Source: Planomonospora sp. ID82291 (lineage in GTDB: Bacteria > Actinomycetota > Actinomycetes > Streptosporangiales > Streptosporangiaceae). Taken from it: a stretch of DNA of 64,000 bases. The stretch is from positions 1,922,001-1,986,000 of the forward strand of contig NZ_JABTEX010000001.1 in NCBI RefSeq assembly GCF_015711645.1. Reading direction: 5' to 3'. Within the stretch, counting starts at the first letter, position 1. Each line of letters opens with the position of its first letter. Position numbers and translations under genes: made by a program. A model generated the notes under the pieces. It saw only the letters and a list, made by a program, of their open reading frames with translations. It made no database searches and was not told the origin of the DNA. Of this stretch, positions 33,083 to 40,708 are shown in pieces.

Positions 33083-34495
33083 ATGCCGCACCTGTCGGTC
33101 CGGGTCCGGGCGACCCTCGCGGCCACCGCGATCGTGGCGGTCGCGCTGGCCGCCGCCTCCGCCCTGCTCGTCGGCGTGCTCAGCGAGAGCCTGATGGCGA
33201 GCGCCTCCGACGAGGCCGTCCGGCGCGCCGGAGTCGTCGCCGAATGGATCTCCGGTGAGGCGGGGGCCGCGGCGGAACCCGGCACGAGGGGCGACCCGGA
33301 CGTGCAGATCCTCACGGAGACCGCGTCCTCCCGGGTCGCGGTTCCCCCGGCCGGGACCTCCCGGGTCGCGGTTCCCCCGGCCGGGACCTCCCGGGTCGCG
33401 GTTCCTCCAGCCGGGACCTCCCGGGTCGCGGTTCCTCCAGCCGGGGCGGAATTCTCCGTGCACGCCGTACCCGCCCCGCCCGCGGAGCGGTGGGCGCCGG
33501 AGGGCGCCTTCGTCGTGGCCACGACGCCGGTCGGCACCGACGGAGGAACACTGGTCGTGCGGGCCCGCGCCTCCCTGGAACCCGCCCAGGCGGCCCTGCA
33601 GATCCTCAGGGGCTTCCTGCTGCCCGGGATTCCCGCGCTGCTCCTGCTGGTCGCCGCCCTCACCTGGCTCGCGGTGGGCCGGGCGCTCGCGCCGGTCTCG
33701 GCGATCCGGGCGGAGATGGCCGACATCACCGCCAGCGACCTGCACCGGAGGGTCCCTGTACCGAGATCCCGCGACGAGATCGCCCGGCTGGCCGAGACCA
33801 CCAATCGCACGCTCGACCGCCTGGAGCTGGCCGTCGGCCGCCACCGGCGCTTCGTCGCCGACGCCGCCCACGAACTGCGCAGCCCGTTGGCCGTTCTGCG
33901 GGCCCGCCTGGAACTCGCACCGCCCCAGCCGCCGGCCGCCGAGGCGCTGGCGGACGTGGAGCGGATCCAGGCGCTCATCTCCGACCTGCTGCTGCTGGCC
34001 CGCCTGGACGCCGAGGAGCCCGTCCACCGCGACGAGGTTGACCTGGGCCAGGTCGCCGCGGAGGAGGGGACCCGCGCCCGGACGCGGCCGGAGGTGCGGG
34101 TGATCCTGGAGGTCGCCGCCGACGTGCTGGTCCGCGGCTCGGCCGAGCAACTGCGCCGCCTGGTGGCCAACCTCGTGGACAACGCCGTGCGGCACGCCGA
34201 GTCGGCGGTCACCGTCCGCCTGGCGGCGGAGGGGGACGAGGCCGTGCTGGAGGTGCGCGACGACGGGCCGGGCATCCCCGCCGAGCACCACGAGGCCGTC
34301 TTCGATCGCTTCACCCGGCTGGACGAGGCCAGGGACCGGGACGCAGGAGGCGCGGGGCTCGGGCTGGCGATCGCCCGGGACGTCGCGGTACGGCACGGCG
34401 GCGGCCTGGCCGTCGCGTCCGGCCCGCCGGGAGCCTGCCTGCGCGCCCGCCTCCCCCTCGCGTCCCCGGCCGCAACCGCGCCGTCACCCGGCTGA
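33083..34495 (+). CDS. Sensor histidine kinase with tandem repeats in the sensor region
   Basis: The 470-residue kinase has TM1 (ATLAATAIVAVALAAASALL), an extracellular region of about 140 residues, TM2 (LLPGIPALLLLVAALTWLAV), HAMP, a HisKA domain with the phospho-acceptor His in FVADAAHELRSPLAVLR, and a HATPase domain (NLVDNAVRHAE, DDGPGIPAEH, GGAGLGLAIARDV). The extracellular part contains four copies of a ten-residue repeat SRVAVPPAGT. The repeats may act as a flexible spacer or reflect replication slippage. It is coupled to the response regulator. Confidence 0.92.
   Translation: MPHLSVRVRATLAATAIVAVALAAASALLVGVLSESLMASASDEAVRRAGVVAEWISGEAGAAAEPGTRGDPDVQILTETASSRVAVPPAGTSRVAVPPAGTSRVAVPPAGTSRVAVPPAGAEFSVHAVPAPPAERWAPEGAFVVATTPVGTDGGTLVVRARASLEPAQAALQILRGFLLPGIPALLLLVAALTWLAVGRALAPVSAIRAEMADITASDLHRRVPVPRSRDEIARLAETTNRTLDRLELAVGRHRRFVADAAHELRSPLAVLRARLELAPPQPPAAEALADVERIQALISDLLLLARLDAEEPVHRDEVDLGQVAAEEGTRARTRPEVRVILEVAADVLVRGSAEQLRRLVANLVDNAVRHAESAVTVRLAAEGDEAVLEVRDDGPGIPAEHHEAVFDRFTRLDEARDRDAGGAGLGLAIARDVAVRHGGGLAVASGPPGACLRARLPLASPAATAPSPG
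33328..33447 (+). repeat. 30-bp in-frame tandem repeat in the kinase sensor region
   Basis: Four units start at the CCGGGTCGCG at 33331, 33361, 33391 and 33421. The first two have GTTCCCCCGG and the last two GTTCCTCCAG, so they duplicated in two steps. Each encodes SRVAVPPAGT. Confidence 0.93.
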
Positions 34496-34577
34496 GCGGC
34501 GCGTATCCGGCGCTACCGGCCGAGCGGCGCGCATCCGACGCTACCGGCTGAGCGGCGCGCGTCCGACGCTACCGGTG
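34494..34577. repeat. 28-bp tandem repeat between kinase and MBL genes
   Basis: Three 28-bp units beginning GAGCGGCGCG start at 34494, 34522 and 34550, with one to three substitutions among them. The last runs into the 3' end of the converging MBL-fold gene, whose stop lies inside the third unit. Confidence 0.85.
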
Positions 34578-35324
34578 ACGGAGCCGGACGGCGATCTCCA
34601 CCATGGTGTCCTCGGGGAACGGCGCCCGGGCGGGGTCGCCGCCGGTCGTGAGGAGCTCGACGGCGGTGACGAGGTCGGCGTGCTGGCGCCGTACGAAGTC
34701 GCGGTCGACGACGGCGCCGTGGCCCGGGACGACCGCCCCGCCCGGCAGGTCCAGCAGGCGAGCGAGCGTGTCCGGCCACTCCCGCGGGAACGCGTCCCCG
34801 AACTGCGGCGGCGCGCCCTCCTCCACCAGGTCCCCGGCGAAGACCACCCCGGTGTCGGGGACCTCGGCCACGATGTCATTGTCGGTGTGGCCCCGGCCGA
34901 GGTACCGCAGGTGGACCGGCCGGCCGCCGAGGTCGAGGGTGACGGAGCCGGTGAACGTGCGGCCCGGCGGGACGATCTCGACCTCGGCGAGCTCCTCCGG
35001 GCCCTCGTGCAGCCACTCCCGCCGCTGCGCCTCGCCGGTGGCCTCGGCCGCCTCCGCGCAGCGGACGTGGCCCCAGATGTCGGCGGGCAGGAAGACGGCG
35101 TTGCCGAAGAAGTGGTCGAAGTGCGCGTGGGTGTTGACCACGGTCCAGGGCAGCGGAGTGATCTCCCGGACGGCGGCGGCCAGCTCCCGGCCCTGGCGGT
35201 GGGACATGCGCGTGTCGACGACCAGGCAGCCCTCGCCGCCGACGACGAGCCCGGCGTTCAGGTCGAACGACGCGTGCCGCCGGACGTAGACGCGGTCACC
35301 GATCTCCCGCCACTGCTCGGTCAT
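34569..35324 (-). CDS. MBL-fold metallo-hydrolase
   Basis: A 251-residue metallo-beta-lactamase-fold enzyme. The zinc site motif is NTHAHFDHFFGN (HxHxDH). Further metal ligands are expected in the YLGRGHTDNDIVAEVPDTGV segment and in VVPGHGAVVD. There is no signal peptide, so it is not a typical secreted beta-lactamase; it resembles cytoplasmic quinoprotein- or glyoxalase-like hydrolases. The substrate is unknown. It stands alone between two unrelated units. Confidence 0.88.
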   Translation of the reverse strand: MTEQWREIGDRVYVRRHASFDLNAGLVVGGEGCLVVDTRMSHRQGRELAAAVREITPLPWTVVNTHAHFDHFFGNAVFLPADIWGHVRCAEAAEATGEAQRREWLHEGPEELAEVEIVPPGRTFTGSVTLDLGGRPVHLRYLGRGHTDNDIVAEVPDTGVVFAGDLVEEGAPPQFGDAFPREWPDTLARLLDLPGGAVVPGHGAVVDRDFVRRQHADLVTAVELLTTGGDPARAPFPEDTMVEIAVRLRHR

Positions 35325-35391
35325 GTCCCCGAGCCTGCCAGAACCGGGGACGGCCTCGGGACACCCGGCGCGGTCCCGGGCCGGGACCGGA

Positions 35392-36540
35392 TCACCGGGC
35401 CGCGGCCAGGGTCAGGGCCACCGGGCCGGCCGCGATCTTCAGTCCCCGCTTCGGGCCGCCGGGCTCGGCGGGAGCGACCGTGACGGTCAGTCTGACCCTC
35501 GCCCTCGGAGCCAGTCCGGTGATCGTGCAGCGCACCGCCGTACCGCTGAACCGGCAGCCCTTGCCGGCTTTGACGATCTTCTGGCCGCCGAACGTGCGGC
35601 CCGCGAGCGTGAGCGCCCTGACCGGCGCGGCGCCGGTGTTGGTGACCGTCACCGTGTAGGCGTTCCCACGCGCCGCACCCGTCAGCCGGATCTTCGACGG
35701 TGCCCGGGTGAGCGCCCTGAGCTGGGACGGCGTGCCGTTGAAGGAGTTCTGGCCGCCGGGCAGGGAATCGCTCTTGTCCGCCGACTGCCAGAAGGCGTGG
35801 CGCTTCCAGCCCGCCGGGAGCTCCCCCGGCTCGCCGCCCCACCGGGCCAGCCAGAGCGGGTTGCGGCCGAAGGCGAGGGAGTCGCCGGTGCAGGTGCGCC
35901 ACCAGCTCGTGGTGGTGTAGATGATCGCGTCCTTGCCGGTCCGCCGCCGGTAGCGCCGGGTGAAGTCGCCGACCCACGTGACCGCCTGCTCCGGGGTGAG
36001 CCCGTAGCAGGTGTCGAGGCCGTTCTTCTTGCCGTACGGATTGTCCTCCAGGTCCAGGACGCCCGGCAGCGTCCGGCCGTCGGGGGTCCAGCGGCCGCCG
36101 TTCTTCACGAAGAAGTCGGCCTGCTCCGCGCCGCCGGACTCGTGCGGCTGGGCGAAGTGGTAGGCCCCGCGCAGCAGGCCCGCTTCGGCGGCTCCGCCGT
36201 ACTGCGCGGTGAACCGGGGGCTGACGTAGTCCACGCCCTCGGAGGCGTGCACGAACGCGAAGGCCGCGCCGTTGCCCGCGGCGGCCACCCAGTCGACGTC
36301 CCCCGTCCAGTTGCTGACGTCGGTCCCGACGACTCCCGGCGCCCACTGCGCTGCGGGGCCGGAGGAGCGCGCGGGAGCGGAGGCACCCGAAAGGGCGGAC
36401 CCGGTCGTGAAGGCCGATCCGGCTGTGAAGGCCGATCCGGCTGTGAAGGCCGATCCGGAGGGCAGGGCGGATGCCTGACCGGTTTCCAGGGCCAGCACCC
36501 CTGCCGCGACGGCGGCGATCACGGCGGTCCGATGTTTCAC
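35392..36540 (-). CDS. Secreted GH25 lysozyme (muramidase)
   Basis: I used the GTG at 36540 (MKHRTAVIAAVAAGVLALET), which gives a signal peptide; the frame runs on to 36576. The 382-residue enzyme has a GH25 domain at about 70-280 with GTDVSNWTGDVDW, FAFVHASEGVDYVSPRF, GAYHFAQPHESG and catalytic acids in LPGVLDLEDNPYG. The C-terminal ~110 residues are an immunoglobulin-like beta domain. Three to four GSAFTA repeats (18-bp units, bases about 36401-36465) follow the signal peptide. It hydrolyses peptidoglycan, probably in growth or competition. Confidence 0.9.
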   Translation of the reverse strand: MKHRTAVIAAVAAGVLALETGQASALPSGSAFTAGSAFTAGSAFTTGSALSGASAPARSSGPAAQWAPGVVGTDVSNWTGDVDWVAAAGNGAAFAFVHASEGVDYVSPRFTAQYGGAAEAGLLRGAYHFAQPHESGGAEQADFFVKNGGRWTPDGRTLPGVLDLEDNPYGKKNGLDTCYGLTPEQAVTWVGDFTRRYRRRTGKDAIIYTTTSWWRTCTGDSLAFGRNPLWLARWGGEPGELPAGWKRHAFWQSADKSDSLPGGQNSFNGTPSQLRALTRAPSKIRLTGAARGNAYTVTVTNTGAAPVRALTLAGRTFGGQKIVKAGKGCRFSGTAVRCTITGLAPRARVRLTVTVAPAEPGGPKRGLKIAAGPVALTLAAAR

Positions 36541-36835
36541 GTGAATCCATCCCTTCACCGGCGAAGGAACGATCATGGCGGGTGCCGTCCGCCGTCCGCA
36601 AGCACGACGGAGGGTCCGGCCCCGCCCGACGACGGCCCTTCCACCGTCATCACCATGACCGGATCGGAGGCATGATGCTCATGGGGGACGCGATCCCGCG
36701 GAGTCGCGCGTCCGCGCCGGAGACCTGAACGGTTCCCGGGTCCGCCCCCGGGCGTCGCGGACCGGACAGGGCCGCGGCCCGCCGTCGCACCCGCCCGAGG
36801 AAGACCCGGCAGCGACCCGAGGAGGAGCCGAGCAG

Positions 36836-37705
36836 GTGTCCGACATCACCATGCGGCCGTACGGCGGCGCCGAGGACCTGCGCAGGATGCAGGAGCTCGT
36901 CCGGGCGGGCTGGGGGCCGGGCAGCCGGTGCCATGTGGGGGAGCTCGCCTGGGACCGGTTCCAGCACCTGGGCCGGGAGGCGGAGTGGCCCACGATGTTG
37001 TGGGAGCGCGAGGGCCGCACGATCGCCTGGGCCTGGGTCCGCCTCCCCGGCGGCCTGCAGTTCGCGGCGCCCGACGACCTCGCCGACGAGGTGCTCGACT
37101 GGTTCCACGAGGTCACCGCGGGCGACCGGCTGGCCACCACGATCCTCGACACCGAGACGGGCCTGGCGGAGGTCCTGACGCGCCGCGGCTACCGCCGGGC
37201 CCGGGACGCGCCCTTCCTCCTGCGCATGTCACACGACCTGGAAGGACTTCCCGAGGTGGAGACGCCGCCCGGGTTCACCGTGCGCTCCCTGCGCGGGGAC
37301 GAGGAGGTCCCCGGCCGGGTGGCCGCGCACCGATCGGCCTTCCACCCGTCCCGGGTCACCGAGGAGAGCTACCGCCGGGTCATGCGGGCCTGGCCGTACC
37401 GGCGCGAGCTGGACTGCGTCGTGGAGGCGCCGGACGGACGGCTGGTCTCCTACTGCCTGGCCTGGCTGGACCCGGACAACCGCGTCGGGCAGTTCGAGCC
37501 GGTCGGCACCTCCCGGGAGCTCCAGCGGCTCGGACTGGCCCGGGCCGCGTGCCTGTACGCGATGCACCGCCTGCGGGCCGAGGGGGCCGAGGAGGCGATG
37601 GTCTACGCCCGGGGGGACGAGGCGTACCCCGCCCCGGCGCGGCTGTACGGCTCGCTGGGATTCCGCGCCGGGGCCCGGACCGAGACCTATACGCGCTCCC
37701 GCTGA
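36836..37705 (+). CDS. GNAT-family N-acetyltransferase, tandem GNAT domains
   Basis: The 289-residue protein starts from GTG and looks like two GNAT folds: a degenerate N-terminal half (about 1-135) and a catalytic C-terminal half (about 145-289). The acetyl-CoA loop is the GTSRELQRLGLARAACLYAM region (a relaxed RxxGxG/A) and the final strand contains ARLYGSLGFRAGARTETY. The double-domain layout is like MshD but the sequence does not show it is the mycothiol synthase. The substrate is unknown. Confidence 0.85.
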   Translation: MSDITMRPYGGAEDLRRMQELVRAGWGPGSRCHVGELAWDRFQHLGREAEWPTMLWEREGRTIAWAWVRLPGGLQFAAPDDLADEVLDWFHEVTAGDRLATTILDTETGLAEVLTRRGYRRARDAPFLLRMSHDLEGLPEVETPPGFTVRSLRGDEEVPGRVAAHRSAFHPSRVTEESYRRVMRAWPYRRELDCVVEAPDGRLVSYCLAWLDPDNRVGQFEPVGTSRELQRLGLARAACLYAMHRLRAEGAEEAMVYARGDEAYPAPARLYGSLGFRAGARTETYTRSR

Positions 37706-37736
37706 CCGCCGTCCCCGGACGTCTCCCGACGTCCCC

Positions 37737-37830
37737 GGGCACCGGGCACCGGACACCGGGCACCGGGCACCGGGTACCGCCGGCGCTCCCCGGGACGCGG
37801 GGCGGTCGTCCCCGGGACGCGGGGCGGCCG
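37737..37830. repeat. Simple tandem repeats between convergent genes
   Basis: The segment holds about five 8-bp units of GGGCACCG (37737-37777) followed by two copies of a 22-23 bp unit containing CCCCGGGACGCGGGGCGG. The converging GNAT and YwiC-like genes end on either side, so it may also help terminate transcription. Confidence 0.8.
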
Positions 37831-38724
37831 TCAGGTCACGGCGGCGACGACCGCGAGCAGCAGCAGGGAGCCGCCGATCTCGACGAAGCCGAGCTGCTTG
37901 GCGGTGGCGGTGCGCCGGGGCAGGACGACGGCCCTGACCAGGTACCAGGTGAACGGGACGGCGTAGAGCGGGGCGACCCAGACCGCCGCCCCGAGCGCGG
38001 CCAGGTGGAACACGGCCGAGGCCGTCAGGAGCGCCCGGTTGCCGCGTTCGCGGATGCAGGTCTTGACGAAGAACACGGTCCCGGCGAAGTACAGCAGCAT
38101 GATCAGGAAGGTCCCGGCGGTCCGTTGGAGCGGCACCCCGTTGACCGCGGCGACCACCGGGACGATGAGCGTCCCGGCGAGCGCCGAGACGAGCCCGTTG
38201 GCCAGGGCCCGGTCGTTGCGGTGCGCGGCGAAGAAGGCGTTGGCCGCCAGCACCAGCGCGAAGACCGGCGCGAACGCGAGCAACCGGGGGCGGGCCGCGA
38301 GCACCGTCATCCCGGCGGCCAGCGTCACCGCGCCGTACACGGCGAGCTGGGGGCGGATCCGGCCGGGACGGCGGGTCTTGACCGCGAGCAGCGCGAAGTA
38401 CGACAGCACGTAGCCGGCCGTCCACGCGACGAGCAGCGGTAGGACGGGCCAGGAGAAGCCGGTGGTGATCAGCCCGGCCAGGTAGGGGACGAGCAGCATC
38501 GCCCAGGCGCCGTGCTGGGGAGGCACCCAATGCCTCCGGCGGCGGGCGGCGGGCGCCGGGCGACCCGCGCCGGTCCTGCCCGGCCCGCCGGGTCCGCCGG
38601 GTCCGCCGGGTCCGCCGGGCCCGCCGGGTCCGCCGGGTCCGCCGGGTGCACCGGGTCCGCCGGGTCCGCCGGGCGCGCCGGGTCCGCCGGGTGCGTCACC
38701 GGTGAGCGGCCGGACGGCGATCAT
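37831..38724 (-). CDS. YwiC-like integral membrane protein with collagen-like N-terminus
   Basis: The 297-residue protein has an N-terminal cytoplasmic extension made of Gly-Gly-Pro/Gly-Ala-Pro triplets (residues about 9-50, from 9-bp DNA units at 38583-38697). A YwiC-like membrane domain follows, starting with the family motif WVPPQHGAWAMLLVPYLAG and about eight or nine helices. YwiC-like proteins lie near nitrate/fumarate-regulation or quinone genes in other bacteria, but no function is proven. The start overlaps the end of the DGC gene by 29 bases, so the two are co-transcribed. Confidence 0.85.
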   Translation of the reverse strand: MIAVRPLTGDAPGGPGAPGGPGGPGAPGGPGGPGGPGGPGGPGGPGGPGRTGAGRPAPAARRRRHWVPPQHGAWAMLLVPYLAGLITTGFSWPVLPLLVAWTAGYVLSYFALLAVKTRRPGRIRPQLAVYGAVTLAAGMTVLAARPRLLAFAPVFALVLAANAFFAAHRNDRALANGLVSALAGTLIVPVVAAVNGVPLQRTAGTFLIMLLYFAGTVFFVKTCIRERGNRALLTASAVFHLAALGAAVWVAPLYAVPFTWYLVRAVVLPRRTATAKQLGFVEIGGSLLLLAVVAAVT

Positions 38725-39106
38725 CGCCGCGCTCCTCCCCGATCTCGGCGGTGATCCTGTCGAGGAGGCCGCCGAGCACCTCTTCGGCCTGCTCCAGGTC
38801 GAAGTCCTCGCCGAGCCGCTTGCGCACCCCGTCGTCGCTGAGCAGGTGGTGGACCGCAGGGGTGACCCCGTGCCGGGCCAGGCAACTGCGCGCGCACTGC
38901 AGGACGCAGCCGTCGACGGCGATGACCGGACGTCCGCTGACGGCCTTGCGGACCAGGCTCGGCACGTCACCGCCGACCCCGGCGATGCAGGACATCTCCG
39001 CGACGCCGCGGCGGTCGAGCTGGATCGCCAGCCAGTTGGTCATCTGGGCCGCGCTGGAGCAGCCGGAGCAGGAGTAGACGAGGGGGAGGTCACGACGGCG
39101 GGCCAA
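38696..39106 (-). CDS. DGC-domain putative zinc-binding protein
   Basis: A 136-residue protein with the cysteine pattern of the DGC family: YSCSGCSSAAQMTNWLA, MSCIAGVGGDV and the DGCVLQCARSCL motif. The cysteines probably bind a metal or Fe-S cluster. I chose a TTG at 39106 with AAGGGG about 9 bases upstream; a GTG further upstream near 39153 would add a Pro-rich stretch that looks non-coding. It is divergent from a regulator with conserved cysteines across a clear operator and is followed by the overlapping YwiC-like gene. Confidence 0.82.
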   Translation of the reverse strand: MARRRDLPLVYSCSGCSSAAQMTNWLAIQLDRRGVAEMSCIAGVGGDVPSLVRKAVSGRPVIAVDGCVLQCARSCLARHGVTPAVHHLLSDDGVRKRLGEDFDLEQAEEVLGGLLDRITAEIGEERGDDRRPAAHR

Positions 39107-39194
39107 TGGAGGAACCCCTTCCCGGAGGAGCGGCGCCCTCGGCGGCGGGGTCACCGGAGCAGGCCCGGTGACGGCGCGGCCTCGGATCCGAACC

Positions 39195-39223
39195 AATAGA
39201 AACAATAGATCTTCGTTTCTATT
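39195..39223. promoter_or_regulatory. Operator between DGC gene and divergent regulator
   Basis: Perfect 9-base arms AATAGAAAC and GTTTCTATT enclose 11 bases. The site stands out as AT-rich in a GC-rich background and lies 25 bases from the regulator's start and 89 bases from the DGC start. A position overlapping both promoters suggests autoregulation plus control of the DGC-YwiC operon. Confidence 0.75.
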
Positions 39224-39247
39224 CGAGGGAAACTGTAGCATCGGGCC

Positions 39248-39934
39248 ATGGCCACCGAGCGGCTGACCGACCCCGCCTCTCCGACCCCCGCCCAGCGCGG
39301 TCGTCGCGCAGCCGTCCTGCAGGTCCTGCGCGCTTCGGACGAGCCGCTGGGCGCCGCCGAGGTCGCCGAACGCGTCGGAGCGCACCTCAACACCGCCCGC
39401 TTCCACCTCGACGCGCTCGTCGCGGACGGACGGGCGGCCCGGGACACGGTGCCGCGCACCGAACGCGGCCGGCCGAAGGTCGTCTACACCTCCGTCGACG
39501 GCGCCCGGAGCGGTGACTCCCGCAGCTTCCGGCTGCTCGCCGAGATCCTCACCGGCATCGTGGCCGCGTCCGTCCCGGACCCGGCCGCCGCCGCGCTGGA
39601 GGCCGGCCGCGCCTGGGGCGTCCGGCTGACCGACTCGCCCGCGCCCGGCGAGCGGATCGACGCCGACGAGGCGCAGCGCCGGATCATCGCCGGCCTCGAC
39701 CGGATGGGCTTCGTCCCCGACGCCGACGAGGAGGGGGACACCCGCCAGCTCCGCCTGCACCACTGCCCGTTCCGCGAGGCGGCCCAGGAGCGGAGCGAGA
39801 TCGTCTGCACGATCCACCTCGGGCTCATGCGGGGGGCCGTCGCCCGGCTGGACGCCCCGCTCGTGGTGGAGGATCTCACCCCGTTCGTCCGGCCGCACCT
39901 GTGCGTCGCCACCCTGCACCGCACCCGCGGATGA
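39248..39934 (+). CDS. Winged-helix transcriptional regulator with Cys-rich effector region
   Basis: The 228-residue protein has an N-terminal ArsR/HTH_20-type winged helix (residues about 18-90; LGAAEVAERVGAHLNTARFH, then GRPKVVYT) and a C-terminal domain with LHHCPFREAAQERSEIVCTI and HLGLMRGAV. The Cys/His set resembles that of SufR-like regulators, so a metal or Fe-S cofactor is plausible but unproven. It is divergent from the DGC/YwiC pair and a 29-base operator lies between them. Confidence 0.83.
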   Translation: MATERLTDPASPTPAQRGRRAAVLQVLRASDEPLGAAEVAERVGAHLNTARFHLDALVADGRAARDTVPRTERGRPKVVYTSVDGARSGDSRSFRLLAEILTGIVAASVPDPAAAALEAGRAWGVRLTDSPAPGERIDADEAQRRIIAGLDRMGFVPDADEEGDTRQLRLHHCPFREAAQERSEIVCTIHLGLMRGAVARLDAPLVVEDLTPFVRPHLCVATLHRTRG

Positions 39935-39996
39935 GGACCGCCCACCGCACCTGTGCGTCGCCACCCTGCACCGCACCCGCGGATGAGGACCGCCCG
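39893..39996. repeat. 52-bp tandem duplication over the regulator's 3' end
   Basis: Bases 39893-39944 are repeated at 39945-39996 with one mismatch (A/G at the last base). The unit includes the last codons and the stop of the regulator, so a second, untranslated copy of its 3' end follows. It looks recent. Confidence 0.92.
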
Positions 39997-40032
39997 CCGC
40001 GCTCGCGTCGCCCTGGGCTACGGTGAGCAGCC

Positions 40033-40671
40033 GTGGACGTCTACGGTTCGATCGCCTCATTCGCCGTCGTCGTGGGAGTGCTCACCCTCACCCCCGGCCT
40101 GGACACGGCGCTGATCCTGCGCACCTCACTGCTGGCCGGCCGGAGGCCCGCCTGGGCCGTGGTCCTCGGCATCCAGGCCGGGACGCTCACGTGGGGCCTC
40201 CTCACCGCCGCCGGTCTGTCCGCCCTCCTCTCCGCCTCCCGGCTCGCCTACGAGGTGCTGCGCTGGGCGGGCGTCGCCTACCTGGTGTGGATGGGCTGCC
40301 GGATGCTCTGGCAGAGCCGCAGGGGCGGCGGGGACGGGACCGCGGCGCCCGAACCGTCCGGCGGCGACGGGACATGGGCGGCGTTCCGCCGCGGTCTGCT
40401 GACCAACCTGCTCAACCCGAAGATGGGCGTCTTCTACGTCGCGATGCTCCCCCAGTTCATCCCCGACGACGCGCCGCACGTCGCGATGGGCGTCCTGCTG
40501 GCGGGCGTGCACGTCTGCGAGGGACTGCTCTGGAGCGCGCTGCTCATCGGATTCACCGGTCTGGTGCGCGGCTGGCTGGGCAGGCCGTCGGTCAAGCGCG
40601 GCCTGGACCGGCTGACGGGCCTCGTCGTGATCGGGTTCGGGCTGCGGCTGGCGACGCAGCCCTCCTCCTGA
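40033..40671 (+). CDS. LysE/RhtB-family amino-acid exporter
   Basis: A 212-residue membrane protein of about six helices, starting from GTG. The family signature near the N-terminus reads LTLTPGLDTALILRTSLLAG, and GIQAGTLTWGLLTAAGL and NLLNPKMGVFYVAMLPQFI follow. Such proteins export amino acids or derivatives by proton antiport. The substrate is not evident. It follows the tandem duplication and may be separately transcribed. Confidence 0.9.
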   Translation: MDVYGSIASFAVVVGVLTLTPGLDTALILRTSLLAGRRPAWAVVLGIQAGTLTWGLLTAAGLSALLSASRLAYEVLRWAGVAYLVWMGCRMLWQSRRGGGDGTAAPEPSGGDGTWAAFRRGLLTNLLNPKMGVFYVAMLPQFIPDDAPHVAMGVLLAGVHVCEGLLWSALLIGFTGLVRGWLGRPSVKRGLDRLTGLVVIGFGLRLATQPSS

Positions 40672-40708
40672 GCCCCGGGCGCGCCGGCCTCCCCCGAAGA
40701 CGCGGTGG

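Noticed and set aside
38583-38697. CRISPR-like array
   Set aside because: The repeats are contiguous 9-bp units without spacers and are in frame with a protein; no Cas genes are present in the window.
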